Notes under the pieces: model-generated
Seen by the model: the letters and a program-made list of their open reading frames with translations, nothing else
The model's database searches: none
Told to the model about the DNA's origin: nothing
Assembly (NCBI GenBank): GCA_964600685.1
Contig: CAZRKU010000002.1
Span: 1 to 64,000 of the forward strand
Source of the DNA: TMP-24 sp964600685
Lineage (GTDB): Bacteria; Pseudomonadota; Alphaproteobacteria; Rhodobacterales; Rhodobacteraceae
Direction: 5' to 3'
DNA length: 64,000 bases
Shown here: piece by piece, positions 23,933 through 32,588 of the stretch
Layout of the letters: each line of letters starts with the position of its first letter
How positions within the stretch are numbered: the first letter of the stretch is position 1
Made by a program: the position numbers and the translations under genes

Positions 23933-26587
23933 TTAACATATCAGGGCGCGTTTCAGATCATAAAGAGCCGCGAGCGCCTGCAGAGGCGTCATTTCGTCTG
24001 GATGCATTGCCTTCACCTGTTCTTCGAGTGGTGAAGGCCCCTTGGCGGCCCGCGCCGCAGGCGTGGGCGCCGGCATGGTGCTGAACAGTGGCAGGTCGTC
24101 GATCAGCGCATGCTTGCGGGTGCCGCCCTCGCGTTCGCCTTTCTCCAGAGCCTCAAGCACCACCTTGGCGCGTTCGACCACGGCGGCGGGCAGGCCGGCC
24201 AGTCGCGCGACTTGCACGCCATAACTGCGGTCTGCCGCGCCTTTCTTCACCTCGTGCAGGAAGATCACGTCGCCATGCCATTCCTTGACCGCGACCGTGG
24301 CATTTTCGACACCGGAAAGCTTCCCCGCCAGCGCCGTCATCTCATGGTAGTGGGTCGCGAAAAGCGCCCGGCAGCGGTTCACGTCGTGCAGATGTTCGAG
24401 CGTGGCCCAGGCGATGGAAAGCCCGTCATAGGTCGCGGTGCCGCGCCCGATTTCGTCGAGGATCACCAGCGCCCGGTCGTCGGCCTGATTGAGGATGGCG
24501 GCGGTTTCGACCATCTCGACCATGAAGGTCGACCGCCCGCGCGCCAGATCGTCGGCGGCGCCCACGCGGCTGAAAAGCTGGCTGACCAGGCCGATACGGG
24601 CCTTTGACGCCGGAACGAAGGATCCGGCCTGCGCCAGAAGCGCGATCAGCGCGTTTTGCCTGAGGAACGTGGACTTGCCGGCCATGTTCGGACCGGTCAG
24701 CAGCCAGATGGCGGGTGTGCCGCCATCGGTCAGGAGGCAGTCGTTGGCGATGAAGGGCGTGCCCGTTCGTTTCAGCGCACGTTCCACGACCGGATGGCGG
24801 CCGCCTTCGACCTCGAAACCACGGCTGTCGTCCATCGTCGGCTCGCACCAGTCTTCAGCACGGGCGAGGTCGGCGAAAGCGGCGGTCAGGTCAATTTCCG
24901 CAAGGGCGCGGGCGGCTTGCGCAATCGGGGCGGCTGCATCGAGAAGGATGGCCTTCAGGCGATCATAGAGCCGCTTTTCAATCTCCAGTGCCCGGTTTCC
25001 GGCATTCAGGATCCGGGTTTCCAGTTCGCCGAGCGGCAGCGTCGTGAAGCGCACCTGACTGGCGGTGGTCTGGCGGTGGATGAAGGTTTCATTCAGGGGT
25101 GGCGACAGCATCCTTGCCGCATGGGTGTCGGATGTTTCGATGAAATAGCCGAGCACATTGTTGTGCTTGATCTTGAGGCTTTGCACGCCAGACAGTGCCG
25201 CATAATCGGCCTGCAGCGCCGCGATCACGCCCCGGCCCGCGTCACGCAACTTGCGGGCTTCGTCCAGGTCCGGGTCGTGACCGGGGGCGATGAAACCGCC
25301 GTCGCGGGCCAGAAGCGGCGGATCGGGAACCAGCGCCGCGCCGAGCAGGCCGACCAGATCCTCATGCCCGGTCAGGTCGCGCGCCGCCGCTTTCAGGCGA
25401 TCCGGCAGATCGGCGGCAAGGATGGCCTTGGCGATGCGGCCGGCGCCGGAAAGACCATCACGGATCGCCGCCAGATCACGAGGCCCGCCCCGGTCCAGCG
25501 CCAGTCGCGACAGGGCGCGATCCATGTCGGGCACCTGTTTCAGATCGGCGCGCAGCGCCTCGGTCTGCCGCGTTTCGCCGACCAGCGCACGCACTGCGGC
25601 GAGTCGTTCGCGGATCTCGGACAGATCGCGCGAAGGGGCCGACATGCGCCGGTCCAGAAGGCGCGCCCCGGCGGCGGTCACGGTCCGGTCAATGGCGGCA
25701 ATCAGCGAGCCGTCGCGTCCGCCCGACAGGCTCTGGGTGATTTCCAGATTGCGTCTTGTCGCCACGTCGATCTGCACGAAGCCACCCGCGACCTCCTTCA
25801 CCGGCGGGCGCAGCAGCGGCAGGCGCCCGCGCTGCGTCAGGTCGAGATATTCGACAATCGCGCCCATGGCCGATTGCTCGGCCCTGTCGAACCCACCGAA
25901 CGCATCGAGCGCGCCGACCGCGAAAAGATCGCACAGCCGCTTCTCCCCGCCCTGGCTGTCGAATGATCCGCGCGACAGGGGTGTAAGCGCAGCGCCAGAA
26001 GCAGATACTAATGCGGCCAATTCACCCTCGCGCGCGTCGCTGATCACGAGTTCGCGCGGGGCGAGGCGCGCGAGTTCCGGGGCGAGGCGTACCAGCGGAC
26101 AGGCCATCACCCGAAATTCGCCGGTGGAAATGTCTGCCCAGGCCAGGGCGGCCTCGTCCCGTACTTCGGCCCAGGCGGCCAGGAAGTTGTTGCGCCGGGC
26201 TTCCAGCAGCGTCTCCTCAGTCAGGGTGCCGGGCGTCACCAACCGCACGACATCGCGCGCGACGACCGATTTTGATCCGCGCTTTTTCGCCTCGGCCGGA
26301 TCTTCCATCTGCTCGGCGATCGCGACGCGAAAGCCCTTGCGGATCAGGGTCAGCAGATACCCTTCGGCGGCAAAAACCGGCACGCCGCACATCGGGATGT
26401 CCTGGCCCAGGTGCTGGCCGCGTTTGGTTAGCGCAATATCGAGCGCCGCCGCCGCCGCTTCGGCATCAGCAAAGAACATCTCGTAGAAATCGCCCATCCG
26501 GTAGAAGAGAAGCGCATCCGGATAGCGCCCCTTTATCTCCAGATATTGCGCCATCATGGGCGTTGTCTGACTTTCCGAACCGCTCAA
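23933..26587 (-). CDS. mutS: DNA mismatch repair protein MutS
   Basis: Mismatch recognition ATPase, 884 aa. The mismatch-reading F-X-E motif is F34-Y35-E36 in MGDFYEMFF. The ATPase part has Walker A GPNMAGKST near residue 635, the EIGRGTATYDG segment and ATHYHEMTAL. The C-terminal tail (MHPDEMTPLQALAALYDLK) is the MutS tetramer motif. It converges with grpE. Confidence 0.98.
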   Translation of the reverse strand: MSGSESQTTPMMAQYLEIKGRYPDALLFYRMGDFYEMFFADAEAAAAALDIALTKRGQHLGQDIPMCGVPVFAAEGYLLTLIRKGFRVAIAEQMEDPAEAKKRGSKSVVARDVVRLVTPGTLTEETLLEARRNNFLAAWAEVRDEAALAWADISTGEFRVMACPLVRLAPELARLAPRELVISDAREGELAALVSASGAALTPLSRGSFDSQGGEKRLCDLFAVGALDAFGGFDRAEQSAMGAIVEYLDLTQRGRLPLLRPPVKEVAGGFVQIDVATRRNLEITQSLSGGRDGSLIAAIDRTVTAAGARLLDRRMSAPSRDLSEIRERLAAVRALVGETRQTEALRADLKQVPDMDRALSRLALDRGGPRDLAAIRDGLSGAGRIAKAILAADLPDRLKAAARDLTGHEDLVGLLGAALVPDPPLLARDGGFIAPGHDPDLDEARKLRDAGRGVIAALQADYAALSGVQSLKIKHNNVLGYFIETSDTHAARMLSPPLNETFIHRQTTASQVRFTTLPLGELETRILNAGNRALEIEKRLYDRLKAILLDAAAPIAQAARALAEIDLTAAFADLARAEDWCEPTMDDSRGFEVEGGRHPVVERALKRTGTPFIANDCLLTDGGTPAIWLLTGPNMAGKSTFLRQNALIALLAQAGSFVPASKARIGLVSQLFSRVGAADDLARGRSTFMVEMVETAAILNQADDRALVILDEIGRGTATYDGLSIAWATLEHLHDVNRCRALFATHYHEMTALAGKLSGVENATVAVKEWHGDVIFLHEVKKGAADRSYGVQVARLAGLPAAVVERAKVVLEALEKGEREGGTRKHALIDDLPLFSTMPAPTPAARAAKGPSPLEEQVKAMHPDEMTPLQALAALYDLKRALIC

Positions 26588-26987
26588 GAAACCCTCCGTG
26601 CTCGCGCGACCCTACAAAAGCGACGCGGGATCGGAAAGTCGCATTTGGAAGCGTCTGAGGGTTTGCCGCGGCACCACCGAACTCCCCGACCTTCCCAGAG
26701 CCGAACCCCTCATCCGCCGATGCAGCTCTGGCTTTCCGGGAAGAGATGCGCCGTGGGCCTCAACAGGGCAGCAAACCCCGACCAGACTCGGCTGTTCATC
26801 CTGCGTCGCAAGGGTCGAGCGTGCGATCGTGTGGGGGCTGGCACATGGGGCGGCGCTGATGGCTGCCGTTCGCAGGGTTGGATAACTTCCGAAAAGCCCA
26901 ACAGGGACGAACGGACTCAGATATCCGCCCTTCCAGGCGGTCGCCTGCGAAACATCTGATTTTTGAAGTGGTATCTGCTCGCAGGCC
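26588..26987. other. Spacer of about 400 bp without an identifiable gene
   Basis: Between the mutS start and the 3' end of the MocA-like gene. Frames of 60-140 codons on both strands overlap each other and the following gene and have no family features. A leftward frame contains GLFGSYPTLRTAAISA, which I cannot place. No tRNA, repeat or insertion-sequence end was recognised. Confidence 0.4.
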
Positions 26988-28115
26988 TCACGTGCCAGAC
27001 AGTTCGACTCGCCGTCCTTCGCGCGCCGAAAGCGCAATGGCGTGGATGGCCTTCTCGATCTCCAGCCCGGCAGTGAAATCGAGCGCCGGACGCGTATCGT
27101 CGCGGATGGCGCGCAAGAAACCCGCCAGCTCGATGACCTTCAGGTCGTTGAAACCCACCTGATGACCCGGTGCCGGGCAAAAGGCCTCGTAGGGCGGGTG
27201 TTCCGGCGCGGTCAGGATCGTCCTGAAGCCCTGGGTCGCCTTGTCGCCCCGGTTCTGGAACAGATGCAGTTCGTTCATCCGCTCCTGATCAAAGACCAGC
27301 ATGCCCTCGGTTCCATGCACCTCGAACCCGAGCCGGGACTTGCGACCCCAGGCCGAGCGCGACGCGACCATGACCCCCTTCACGCCGCTGGCGAAGGTCA
27401 GAAGGGCCGATGCCATATCCTCGTTCTCGACCGCGGCATGGCCCGAGCCATCTGCAAGCGGCCGGGTCTTGTGAATCGTCTCGATCTCGCCCAGCACACT
27501 CTCAAGCGGACCGCACAGGCCGGTCAGAAGCGAGATCAGGTGGCAGCCGATATCCCCAAGGGCGCCCAGTCCCGCATCCTTCAGCTTTGCACGCCAGGAC
27601 CAGTGCAGATCAGGGTCGGCCTGATAATCCTCGTCCACCCAGCCGCGCACATGGACCACCCGACCGATCTCGCCCGCGGCCACCAGCCGACACGCGTGGC
27701 CGAAAGCCGGGTTGGCCAGGTAGTTGTATCCCAGTTGCGTCTTGAGGCCCGAGGCGCGCGCCGCCGCCTCCATCGCCTGTGCATCCCCGAGGGTCAAGGC
27801 CATGGGTTTTTCACACCAGACATGCTTGCCCGCCGCCAGTGCCGCCAGTGCCATCTCCCGGTGCAAACCGTTCGGCGTGGTGATGGAGATGATGCCGATC
27901 GCGGGATCGTCCAGCAGGTCGCGCCACGTGTCTGTTGCGGATTCGAACCCGAACTGATCCGCCATCTCCGTCGCGCGGGCGGCCGGCGTGTCGGCCAGCG
28001 CCACCAGACGGACGGCGGGCACATCGCCCATCACCGCCCTGACCGAACGATAGGCGAGCGCATGGGCCTTGCCCATGAAGCCGGTTCCGATCAGACCGAC
28101 GCCGATGACATCCAT
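26988..28115 (-). CDS. Gfo/Idh/MocA family dehydrogenase (MocA-like)
   Basis: NAD(P)-dependent sugar/polyol dehydrogenase of 375 aa. The Rossmann start is VGLIGTGFMGKAHALAY, and the catalytic-lysine motif is HVWCEKPMALTLGDA, followed by GYNYLANPAFGHA and the active-site region GALGDIGCHLI with Asp and His. The ATG at 28115 has GGAGGAG seven bases before it. It is the last gene of the leftward half of the cluster. In rhizobia MocA oxidises the inosamine formed from rhizopine. Inositol dehydrogenase is the alternative. Confidence 0.88.
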   Translation of the reverse strand: MDVIGVGLIGTGFMGKAHALAYRSVRAVMGDVPAVRLVALADTPAARATEMADQFGFESATDTWRDLLDDPAIGIISITTPNGLHREMALAALAAGKHVWCEKPMALTLGDAQAMEAAARASGLKTQLGYNYLANPAFGHACRLVAAGEIGRVVHVRGWVDEDYQADPDLHWSWRAKLKDAGLGALGDIGCHLISLLTGLCGPLESVLGEIETIHKTRPLADGSGHAAVENEDMASALLTFASGVKGVMVASRSAWGRKSRLGFEVHGTEGMLVFDQERMNELHLFQNRGDKATQGFRTILTAPEHPPYEAFCPAPGHQVGFNDLKVIELAGFLRAIRDDTRPALDFTAGLEIEKAIHAIALSAREGRRVELSGT

Positions 28116-28155
28116 TTCCATCTCCTCCATCCCCTGTGAAAGCCGCGACAGGCCC

Positions 28156-28953
28156 TCAGGTAACCTGGTCGAGCCAGTCGCGGAATGCGTCGGCGACCGC
28201 AGGGTCGCAATCGACAAGATATTGCGGCGCGGGATATTCGCCGCCGTGAACGTCCTGGACAAAACGGCCCATCGCCGCGGTCCGAAGCGCCTGAAGCCGG
28301 TCCTGTTCGGCAGCGAAATCGGCATAGATCTTGGCATGGCGCGGCACATGTCCGCGGTTCTGGCCCAGCACATCGTCACTGAACAGATATTGCGCATGCC
28401 CCCCGGCACCGGCTCCCATCGAGATCAGGAAAAGCCCGGTCTTTTCCGCGATGGCCTGGGTGATCGAATGCGGCACGACCTCGATCTCCACGGCAAAGGC
28501 TCCGGCCTCGGCCAGTGCCTTGCACTGGTTCCAAACCAGTTGCGCGCTTTCCAGCGTCTTGCCGACCGCCTTGAATCCACCCGTCCATGTGCGCTTGGAC
28601 GGGACCAGCCCGACATGTCCGCAGACCGGCAAGGCATGATCCGCGAGCGCCCGCACCGTGGCCAGACTGCCCGAGCAATAGAAGGCATCCGCCCCGTGCT
28701 TATAAAGCGGGAAGGCCCAATTCAGAAAATCACCGGTTCCGCCGATTTCATAGAAATTCTCGCCCGGAAAGAGGAAGGCGTCGGGGGCCACCTCGCGCAA
28801 GCGACGGTCATAAACCATCGCGGACGGGACCGAGAGCAGTTCCACCCCGGCCCGCGCCGCCGCCTCGGCCTCCTCAAGACTTTCCACGCGCAGCATCGCG
28901 AACTGATGCTTGTCGCGGGCATCGAGCAGATCCCGGACGGTCAGGCGCGCCAT
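28156..28953 (-). CDS. Divergent ketopantoate hydroxymethyltransferase (PanB) homologue
   Basis: A 265-aa barrel related to PanB: CGHVGLVPS, GGFKAVGKT, EAGAFAVEIEVVP and SMGAGAGGHAQYLFSDD with HVPRHAKIY align with PanB. The metal ligands do not: the PanB segment VGDSLG reads SVPSAMV, LADLPFMAY reads FPGENFYEI, and the IEGG glutamate is CSGS. Normal PanB activity is therefore unlikely. No panC is nearby. Its place between MocE and MocA genes, with gaps of one base and 40 bases, suggests a role in inosamine or one-carbon handling, which is inference. Confidence 0.75.
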   Translation of the reverse strand: MARLTVRDLLDARDKHQFAMLRVESLEEAEAAARAGVELLSVPSAMVYDRRLREVAPDAFLFPGENFYEIGGTGDFLNWAFPLYKHGADAFYCSGSLATVRALADHALPVCGHVGLVPSKRTWTGGFKAVGKTLESAQLVWNQCKALAEAGAFAVEIEVVPHSITQAIAEKTGLFLISMGAGAGGHAQYLFSDDVLGQNRGHVPRHAKIYADFAAEQDRLQALRTAAMGRFVQDVHGGEYPAPQYLVDCDPAVADAFRDWLDQVT

Positions 28954-28954
28954 G

Positions 28955-29269
28955 TCACTGCACCTCGATCAGGACGCGATCACCCTCGACCTTCACTGGA
29001 AAGGTCTTGAGGTTCACGCAGACCGGCGCGCGCATTGCTTCACCGGTGCGATAGTCGAACTGGCCGTTATGTTTGGGGCATTCGACCAGGAAATCCATCA
29101 CCAGCCCGCCGCACAGATGCACCTGCTCGTGCGTGCAAAGGCCGGCGGTGGCGTAAAACCTGCCATCGATACCGTGGTAGATCGCATAGGTCGCGCCGCC
29201 ATGGTCAAAGCGGATCAGATCCTCTTCGTCGACATCGGCGGTAGCACAGGCTTCAATCCATTGCGGCAT
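28955..29269 (-). CDS. mocE: MocE-type Rieske [2Fe-2S] ferredoxin
   Basis: Small Rieske ferredoxin of 104 aa. The cluster ligands are C45 and H47 in GLCTHEQVHLCGG and C64 and H67 in ECPKHNGQFD. It passes electrons to the MocD oxygenase gene product encoded just upstream. In rhizobia the mocDEF genes remove the methyl group of 3-O-methyl-scyllo-inosamine. ATG 29269 is preferred to a GTG two codons upstream because GAGGAG then has a usable spacing. No MocF reductase lies in the cluster. Confidence 0.88.
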   Translation of the reverse strand: MPQWIEACATADVDEEDLIRFDHGGATYAIYHGIDGRFYATAGLCTHEQVHLCGGLVMDFLVECPKHNGQFDYRTGEAMRAPVCVNLKTFPVKVEGDRVLIEVQ

Positions 29270-29278
29270 GATCACTCC

Positions 29279-30370
29279 TCATTCGGCGGCAGCCGGGGGC
29301 GTCATGCCCGGCACAAGTTGGTGGAAATCGTCGCGGTAGGGTTTCGCCGAAGGCGGCAGATCGCGTCTGACGAAATAGTCCTCGTAGGCGAGCTGGCGCC
29401 TGAACGCGGGCCACATTTCGCGGAACCCTTCGGCAATCGACCGGTTCGGGACCGGGAGATCGGCCTTGATGACCTCGTGCAGTTTCGGAAGCGCGTGGTA
29501 GGGCACCATGGGAAACATGTGGTGTTCGACATGGTAGTTCATGTTCCAGTAGATGAAGCGGCTGACCGGGTTCATCAGCACCGTGCGGCTGTTCAGCCGG
29601 TGATCGGTGACATTGTCGGCCAGTCCGCCATGCTGCAGAAGCCCCGTCATCACATGGTGCCATGCGCCATAGAGCCGGGGCAGCCCGATCACCATCAGCG
29701 GTAGGATCGAGCGCAGCCACAGGGCCAGCGCGATCATTGCCAGATAGATGGCCAGGTGAATCTGTGCGACCCGCTGCACCTTGCCCCACTCGCTTTCGGG
29801 CACGAAGGTCCGCTCCTCCCTCGTCGGGCCGCCGAGCGCATTCTGCACCAGCGTGGGGACGAACTTCACTACGTCGATCAGTCCGATGAAGTTCAGGATG
29901 ACCTTGGCCAGTTCCGGCGGGCGCATGACGGCGATTTCCGGATCGCGGCCGACGATGTAGGTTTCCGAATGGTGGCGGGCGTGGCTCCAGCGCCAGGTGG
30001 CGGCGTTGCGCATGATCATGAAGCTTGCGATCTGATAGACCGCGTTGTTCATCCAGGCGGTCCGGAAGGCCGTGCCATGGCCGCATTCATGCCAGCGCGC
30101 GTCGCTGGCCGACCCATAGAGAACGCCATAGCCAAGCCAGAACGGCACTGACCACCAGGACGGCCAGAGTGCTGTCCCGGCGGCGGCGAGGGCGATCATC
30201 AGGCCGTAAAGCACCAGCGTATCGCGGATGGCCGGGCGGTCGGTGCGCGCCATCAGGTCTTTCATCACCTTGCGCGGCACATCCGAGTGATACCATTCGG
30301 CCGCCGTCAGACCGCTTTCGACGGCCCGCCGTGCATCGGCGCCGAATGGGCTGTAGTCCCGCTTGCCCAT
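29279..30370 (-). CDS. mocD: MocD-like membrane diiron oxygenase (fatty acid desaturase superfamily)
   Basis: Integral-membrane enzyme of 363 aa with the three histidine boxes of the desaturase superfamily: HECGH at 94-98, HARHH at 130-134 and HVEHH at 280-284. Four hydrophobic spans surround them. In the rhizopine clusters the MocD protein is thought to be the oxygenase of the demethylase. Start: ATG 30370. It heads the leftward operon mocD-mocE-PanB-like-mocA and is divergent from the LacI regulator gene. A true lipid desaturase is unlikely with these neighbours. Confidence 0.85.
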   Translation of the reverse strand: MGKRDYSPFGADARRAVESGLTAAEWYHSDVPRKVMKDLMARTDRPAIRDTLVLYGLMIALAAAGTALWPSWWSVPFWLGYGVLYGSASDARWHECGHGTAFRTAWMNNAVYQIASFMIMRNAATWRWSHARHHSETYIVGRDPEIAVMRPPELAKVILNFIGLIDVVKFVPTLVQNALGGPTREERTFVPESEWGKVQRVAQIHLAIYLAMIALALWLRSILPLMVIGLPRLYGAWHHVMTGLLQHGGLADNVTDHRLNSRTVLMNPVSRFIYWNMNYHVEHHMFPMVPYHALPKLHEVIKADLPVPNRSIAEGFREMWPAFRRQLAYEDYFVRRDLPPSAKPYRDDFHQLVPGMTPPAAAE

Positions 30371-30504
30371 GATGGTGGTTCCCCTCTCCTGCGCGTTGCC
30401 GCCGTGCCTTGACTGTCGATAGACGGAGTTTGCGCCGATCACCAAGAGCGTGGCTTGAAGAACTCGTCAGAATGCATCACAGATGGCATCATTATTGATG
30501 TAAC

Positions 30505-30522
30505 TTCGTCAGGAGAGACGAT
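30505..30522. promoter_or_regulatory. Operator-like palindrome over the lacI start codon
   Basis: TTCGTCA-GGAG-AGACGAT is an imperfect version of the palindrome at 31582-31599 (two mismatches in the right arm). It covers the Shine-Dalgarno and the start of the LacI gene, consistent with autorepression, and sits in the divergent mocD/lacI promoter region. Confidence 0.55.
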
Positions 30523-31552
30523 GGCCCGCCGCCCGACGATTCACGACGTGGCCCGCGAGGCGGGCGTCTCTCCGGCGACGGTGGACCGCGTGCTGAACGC
30601 GCGCGAGAGGGTGCGCGAAGAAACCGCCCGCAAGGTCTATGAAGCCGCCCGGCTGATCGGCTATCACGCCGCGCCGCTGATCGGGCAGCGCGTTCAGGTG
30701 GATCTGCCGCGCCTGCGCCTTGGCGTCGTGCTGCACAAGGAGCGCCAGGCCTTCTATCAGCAGTTCAGGTCCGAGATCGAACGCGCCGTCGCCCAGGCGG
30801 CGGGGGTGCGTGCGTCGGCCGTGGTGGAGTTCGCGGCATCGCAGTCGCCGGGGGATTTCGTGACGCTGATGGAAGGGATGGTCGGGCGGGTCGACGCTGT
30901 CGCCGCCACCGCTGTCACCCACCCTGAGGTGACAGAATCAGTGGCGCGCCTCAACGCCAAGGGCATCCCGTGTTTTTCGCTTCTGAACGATTTCGCACAG
31001 GGTGTGCGGCAGAATTATCTGGGAATGAACAATCTTAAGGTCGGTCGCATCGCCGCGCACATGATTGCGTCGACGGTGCATCAGCCGGGCAAGGTCGCGG
31101 TCTTCGTCGGCGGCTACCGCTGGCACGGACACGAATTGCGCGAAACCGGCGTGCGCAGTTATTTCCGCGAACATGCGCCGCAGTTTGTCATTCTGGACAC
31201 CTTGGTGAACCTGGAAACCCGGCAGCTGACCTACGAGGCGACGTTGGATCTTCTGGGGCGGCATCCCGACCTCAGGGGTATCTACTGCGCCGGAGGCGGC
31301 ATGGAGGGGGCCATAGCCGCCGTCCGCGAGGCGCGCAAACCCGGCGAGGTGGCGCTGATCGTCAACGAACTGACACCGGAAAGCCGGGCGGCGCTCATTT
31401 CCCGCTATGTCACGATGGTGATCTCCACGCCGCTCTCGCGACTCTGTGCCGACCTTGTCGCCCTGGCCGGCGAGACGGTGCGGCACGGGATAACGCCGGT
31501 TCAGGGTCAGCATTTCCTGCCGCCCGACCTGTATCTTCCCGAGTCGGTGTGA
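30521..31552 (+). CDS. LacI-family regulator of the Moc-like cluster
   Basis: Repressor of 343 aa with the LacI helix-turn-helix PTIHDVAREAGVSPATVDRVLN at the start and hinge RVREETARKVYEAARLIGY, then a periplasmic-binding-type effector domain (LacI/PurR fold). The effector domain resembles MocB-like sugar receptors, so a polyol effector is likely. ATG 30521 follows AGGAGAG. It sits between the two halves of the cluster with operator-like sites on both sides. Confidence 0.92.
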   Translation: MARRPTIHDVAREAGVSPATVDRVLNARERVREETARKVYEAARLIGYHAAPLIGQRVQVDLPRLRLGVVLHKERQAFYQQFRSEIERAVAQAAGVRASAVVEFAASQSPGDFVTLMEGMVGRVDAVAATAVTHPEVTESVARLNAKGIPCFSLLNDFAQGVRQNYLGMNNLKVGRIAAHMIASTVHQPGKVAVFVGGYRWHGHELRETGVRSYFREHAPQFVILDTLVNLETRQLTYEATLDLLGRHPDLRGIYCAGGGMEGAIAAVREARKPGEVALIVNELTPESRAALISRYVTMVISTPLSRLCADLVALAGETVRHGITPVQGQHFLPPDLYLPESV

Positions 31553-31599
31553 CGAAAATCCGTCATCAAGACCATCATCAATTCGTCAGGCGTGACGAA
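31550..31599. promoter_or_regulatory. Two palindromic sites upstream of the mocC-like gene
   Basis: TTCGTCAGGCGTGACGAA (31582-31599) has perfect 7-bp arms around four bases. A second pair of half-sites, TGACG (31550-31554) and CGTCA (31561-31565), overlaps the lacI stop codon. Half-site TTCGTCA also appears in the site at 30505. The spacing of about 16 bp between site centres and half-sites suggests tandem binding of the LacI regulator. Confidence 0.6.
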
Positions 31600-31681
31600 A
31601 AGCCGCGCCGACAGATTGACGGAATCACCCGCCGGCGACCACTTTCCCTGACCAACGATGCAGGGTCACGGAGGGCCGGCA

Positions 31682-32500
31682 ATGGTCGCGTTCGCGCTCA
31701 ATCACATGACGGTGGCCAGGCTCGGTTATGTCGAGCTTCTGGCGCTGGCCGCCGATCTGCGATGCGTCGGCGTGGAGGTTCGCAATGATCTGCCGCAGCC
31801 CCTGTTCGACGGGATGGCCCCGGCCGACGCCGGGGGATTGGCGCGCGACAAGGGGCTGCGGCTTCTGGCCGTGGCAGAGGTCAAGCGGTTCAACGACTGG
31901 TCGGACGACAAGGCCGCAGAGGCGCTGGCCCTGATGAAGATCGCCAAGGCGGCCGGCGCAGAGGCGGTCAGCCTGATCCCGCGCAACGACAATCAGGGCA
32001 TGGGCAACGGCGAGCGCCAGGCGGCGCTGCGCGTCGCGCTCAAAGCCCTGAAACCGATGCTGGAAGACCACGGCCTTGTCGGCATGGTCGAACCGCTGGG
32101 CTTCGAAATCTGCGCCCTGCGCTACAAATCGGAAGCTGTCGAGGCGATCGGGGCGATCGGGGCGACGGGGCGCTTCAAGCTCGTGCATGACACGTTCCAC
32201 CATGCGCTTGCCCATGGCGGTTCGTTCTTTCCTGACCATACCGGAATCGTCCATGTGTCGGGCGTGACCGACCCGGCAGTCAGTCTATCGGGCATGCAGG
32301 ACGCACACCGCGTTCTGGTCGTCCAGGGTGACCGGCTGGGCAACATCGACCAGCTCGCCACGCTGGACGCGATGGGCTGGTCCGGCCCGGTCAGCTTCGA
32401 GGCGTTTGCGCCCTCTGTCCACGCGTCACCTCATCAGGGGGCGGATCTCGCCGCCTCGTTCGCCTTCATCCGCGAAGGGCTCGCCCGCAGGGCTGCCTGA
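31682..32500 (+). CDS. mocC: MocC-like sugar phosphate isomerase/epimerase family protein
   Basis: TIM-barrel protein of 272 aa of the AP_endonuc_2/IolE type. The N-terminus FALNHMTVARLGYVEL and GVEVRNDLPQ is characteristic of MocC/IolE-like proteins; the metal ligands are probably Glu in VEPLGFE, His in LVHDTFHH and Glu in SFEAFAP. Its role would be in turning scyllo-inosamine or an inosose into the inositol pathway. ATG 31682 with GGAGGG before it is used; an earlier ATG is less likely. Confidence 0.85.
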   Translation: MVAFALNHMTVARLGYVELLALAADLRCVGVEVRNDLPQPLFDGMAPADAGGLARDKGLRLLAVAEVKRFNDWSDDKAAEALALMKIAKAAGAEAVSLIPRNDNQGMGNGERQAALRVALKALKPMLEDHGLVGMVEPLGFEICALRYKSEAVEAIGAIGATGRFKLVHDTFHHALAHGGSFFPDHTGIVHVSGVTDPAVSLSGMQDAHRVLVVQGDRLGNIDQLATLDAMGWSGPVSFEAFAPSVHASPHQGADLAASFAFIREGLARRAA

Positions 32501-32588
32501 GATCGCGCATGAAAATCCGGCCCTCAGGAGAGAAGGGGCCTTTCCGGCAGATCAGGGATGCGCCGGACATCCACCCAGGGAGAGAACC

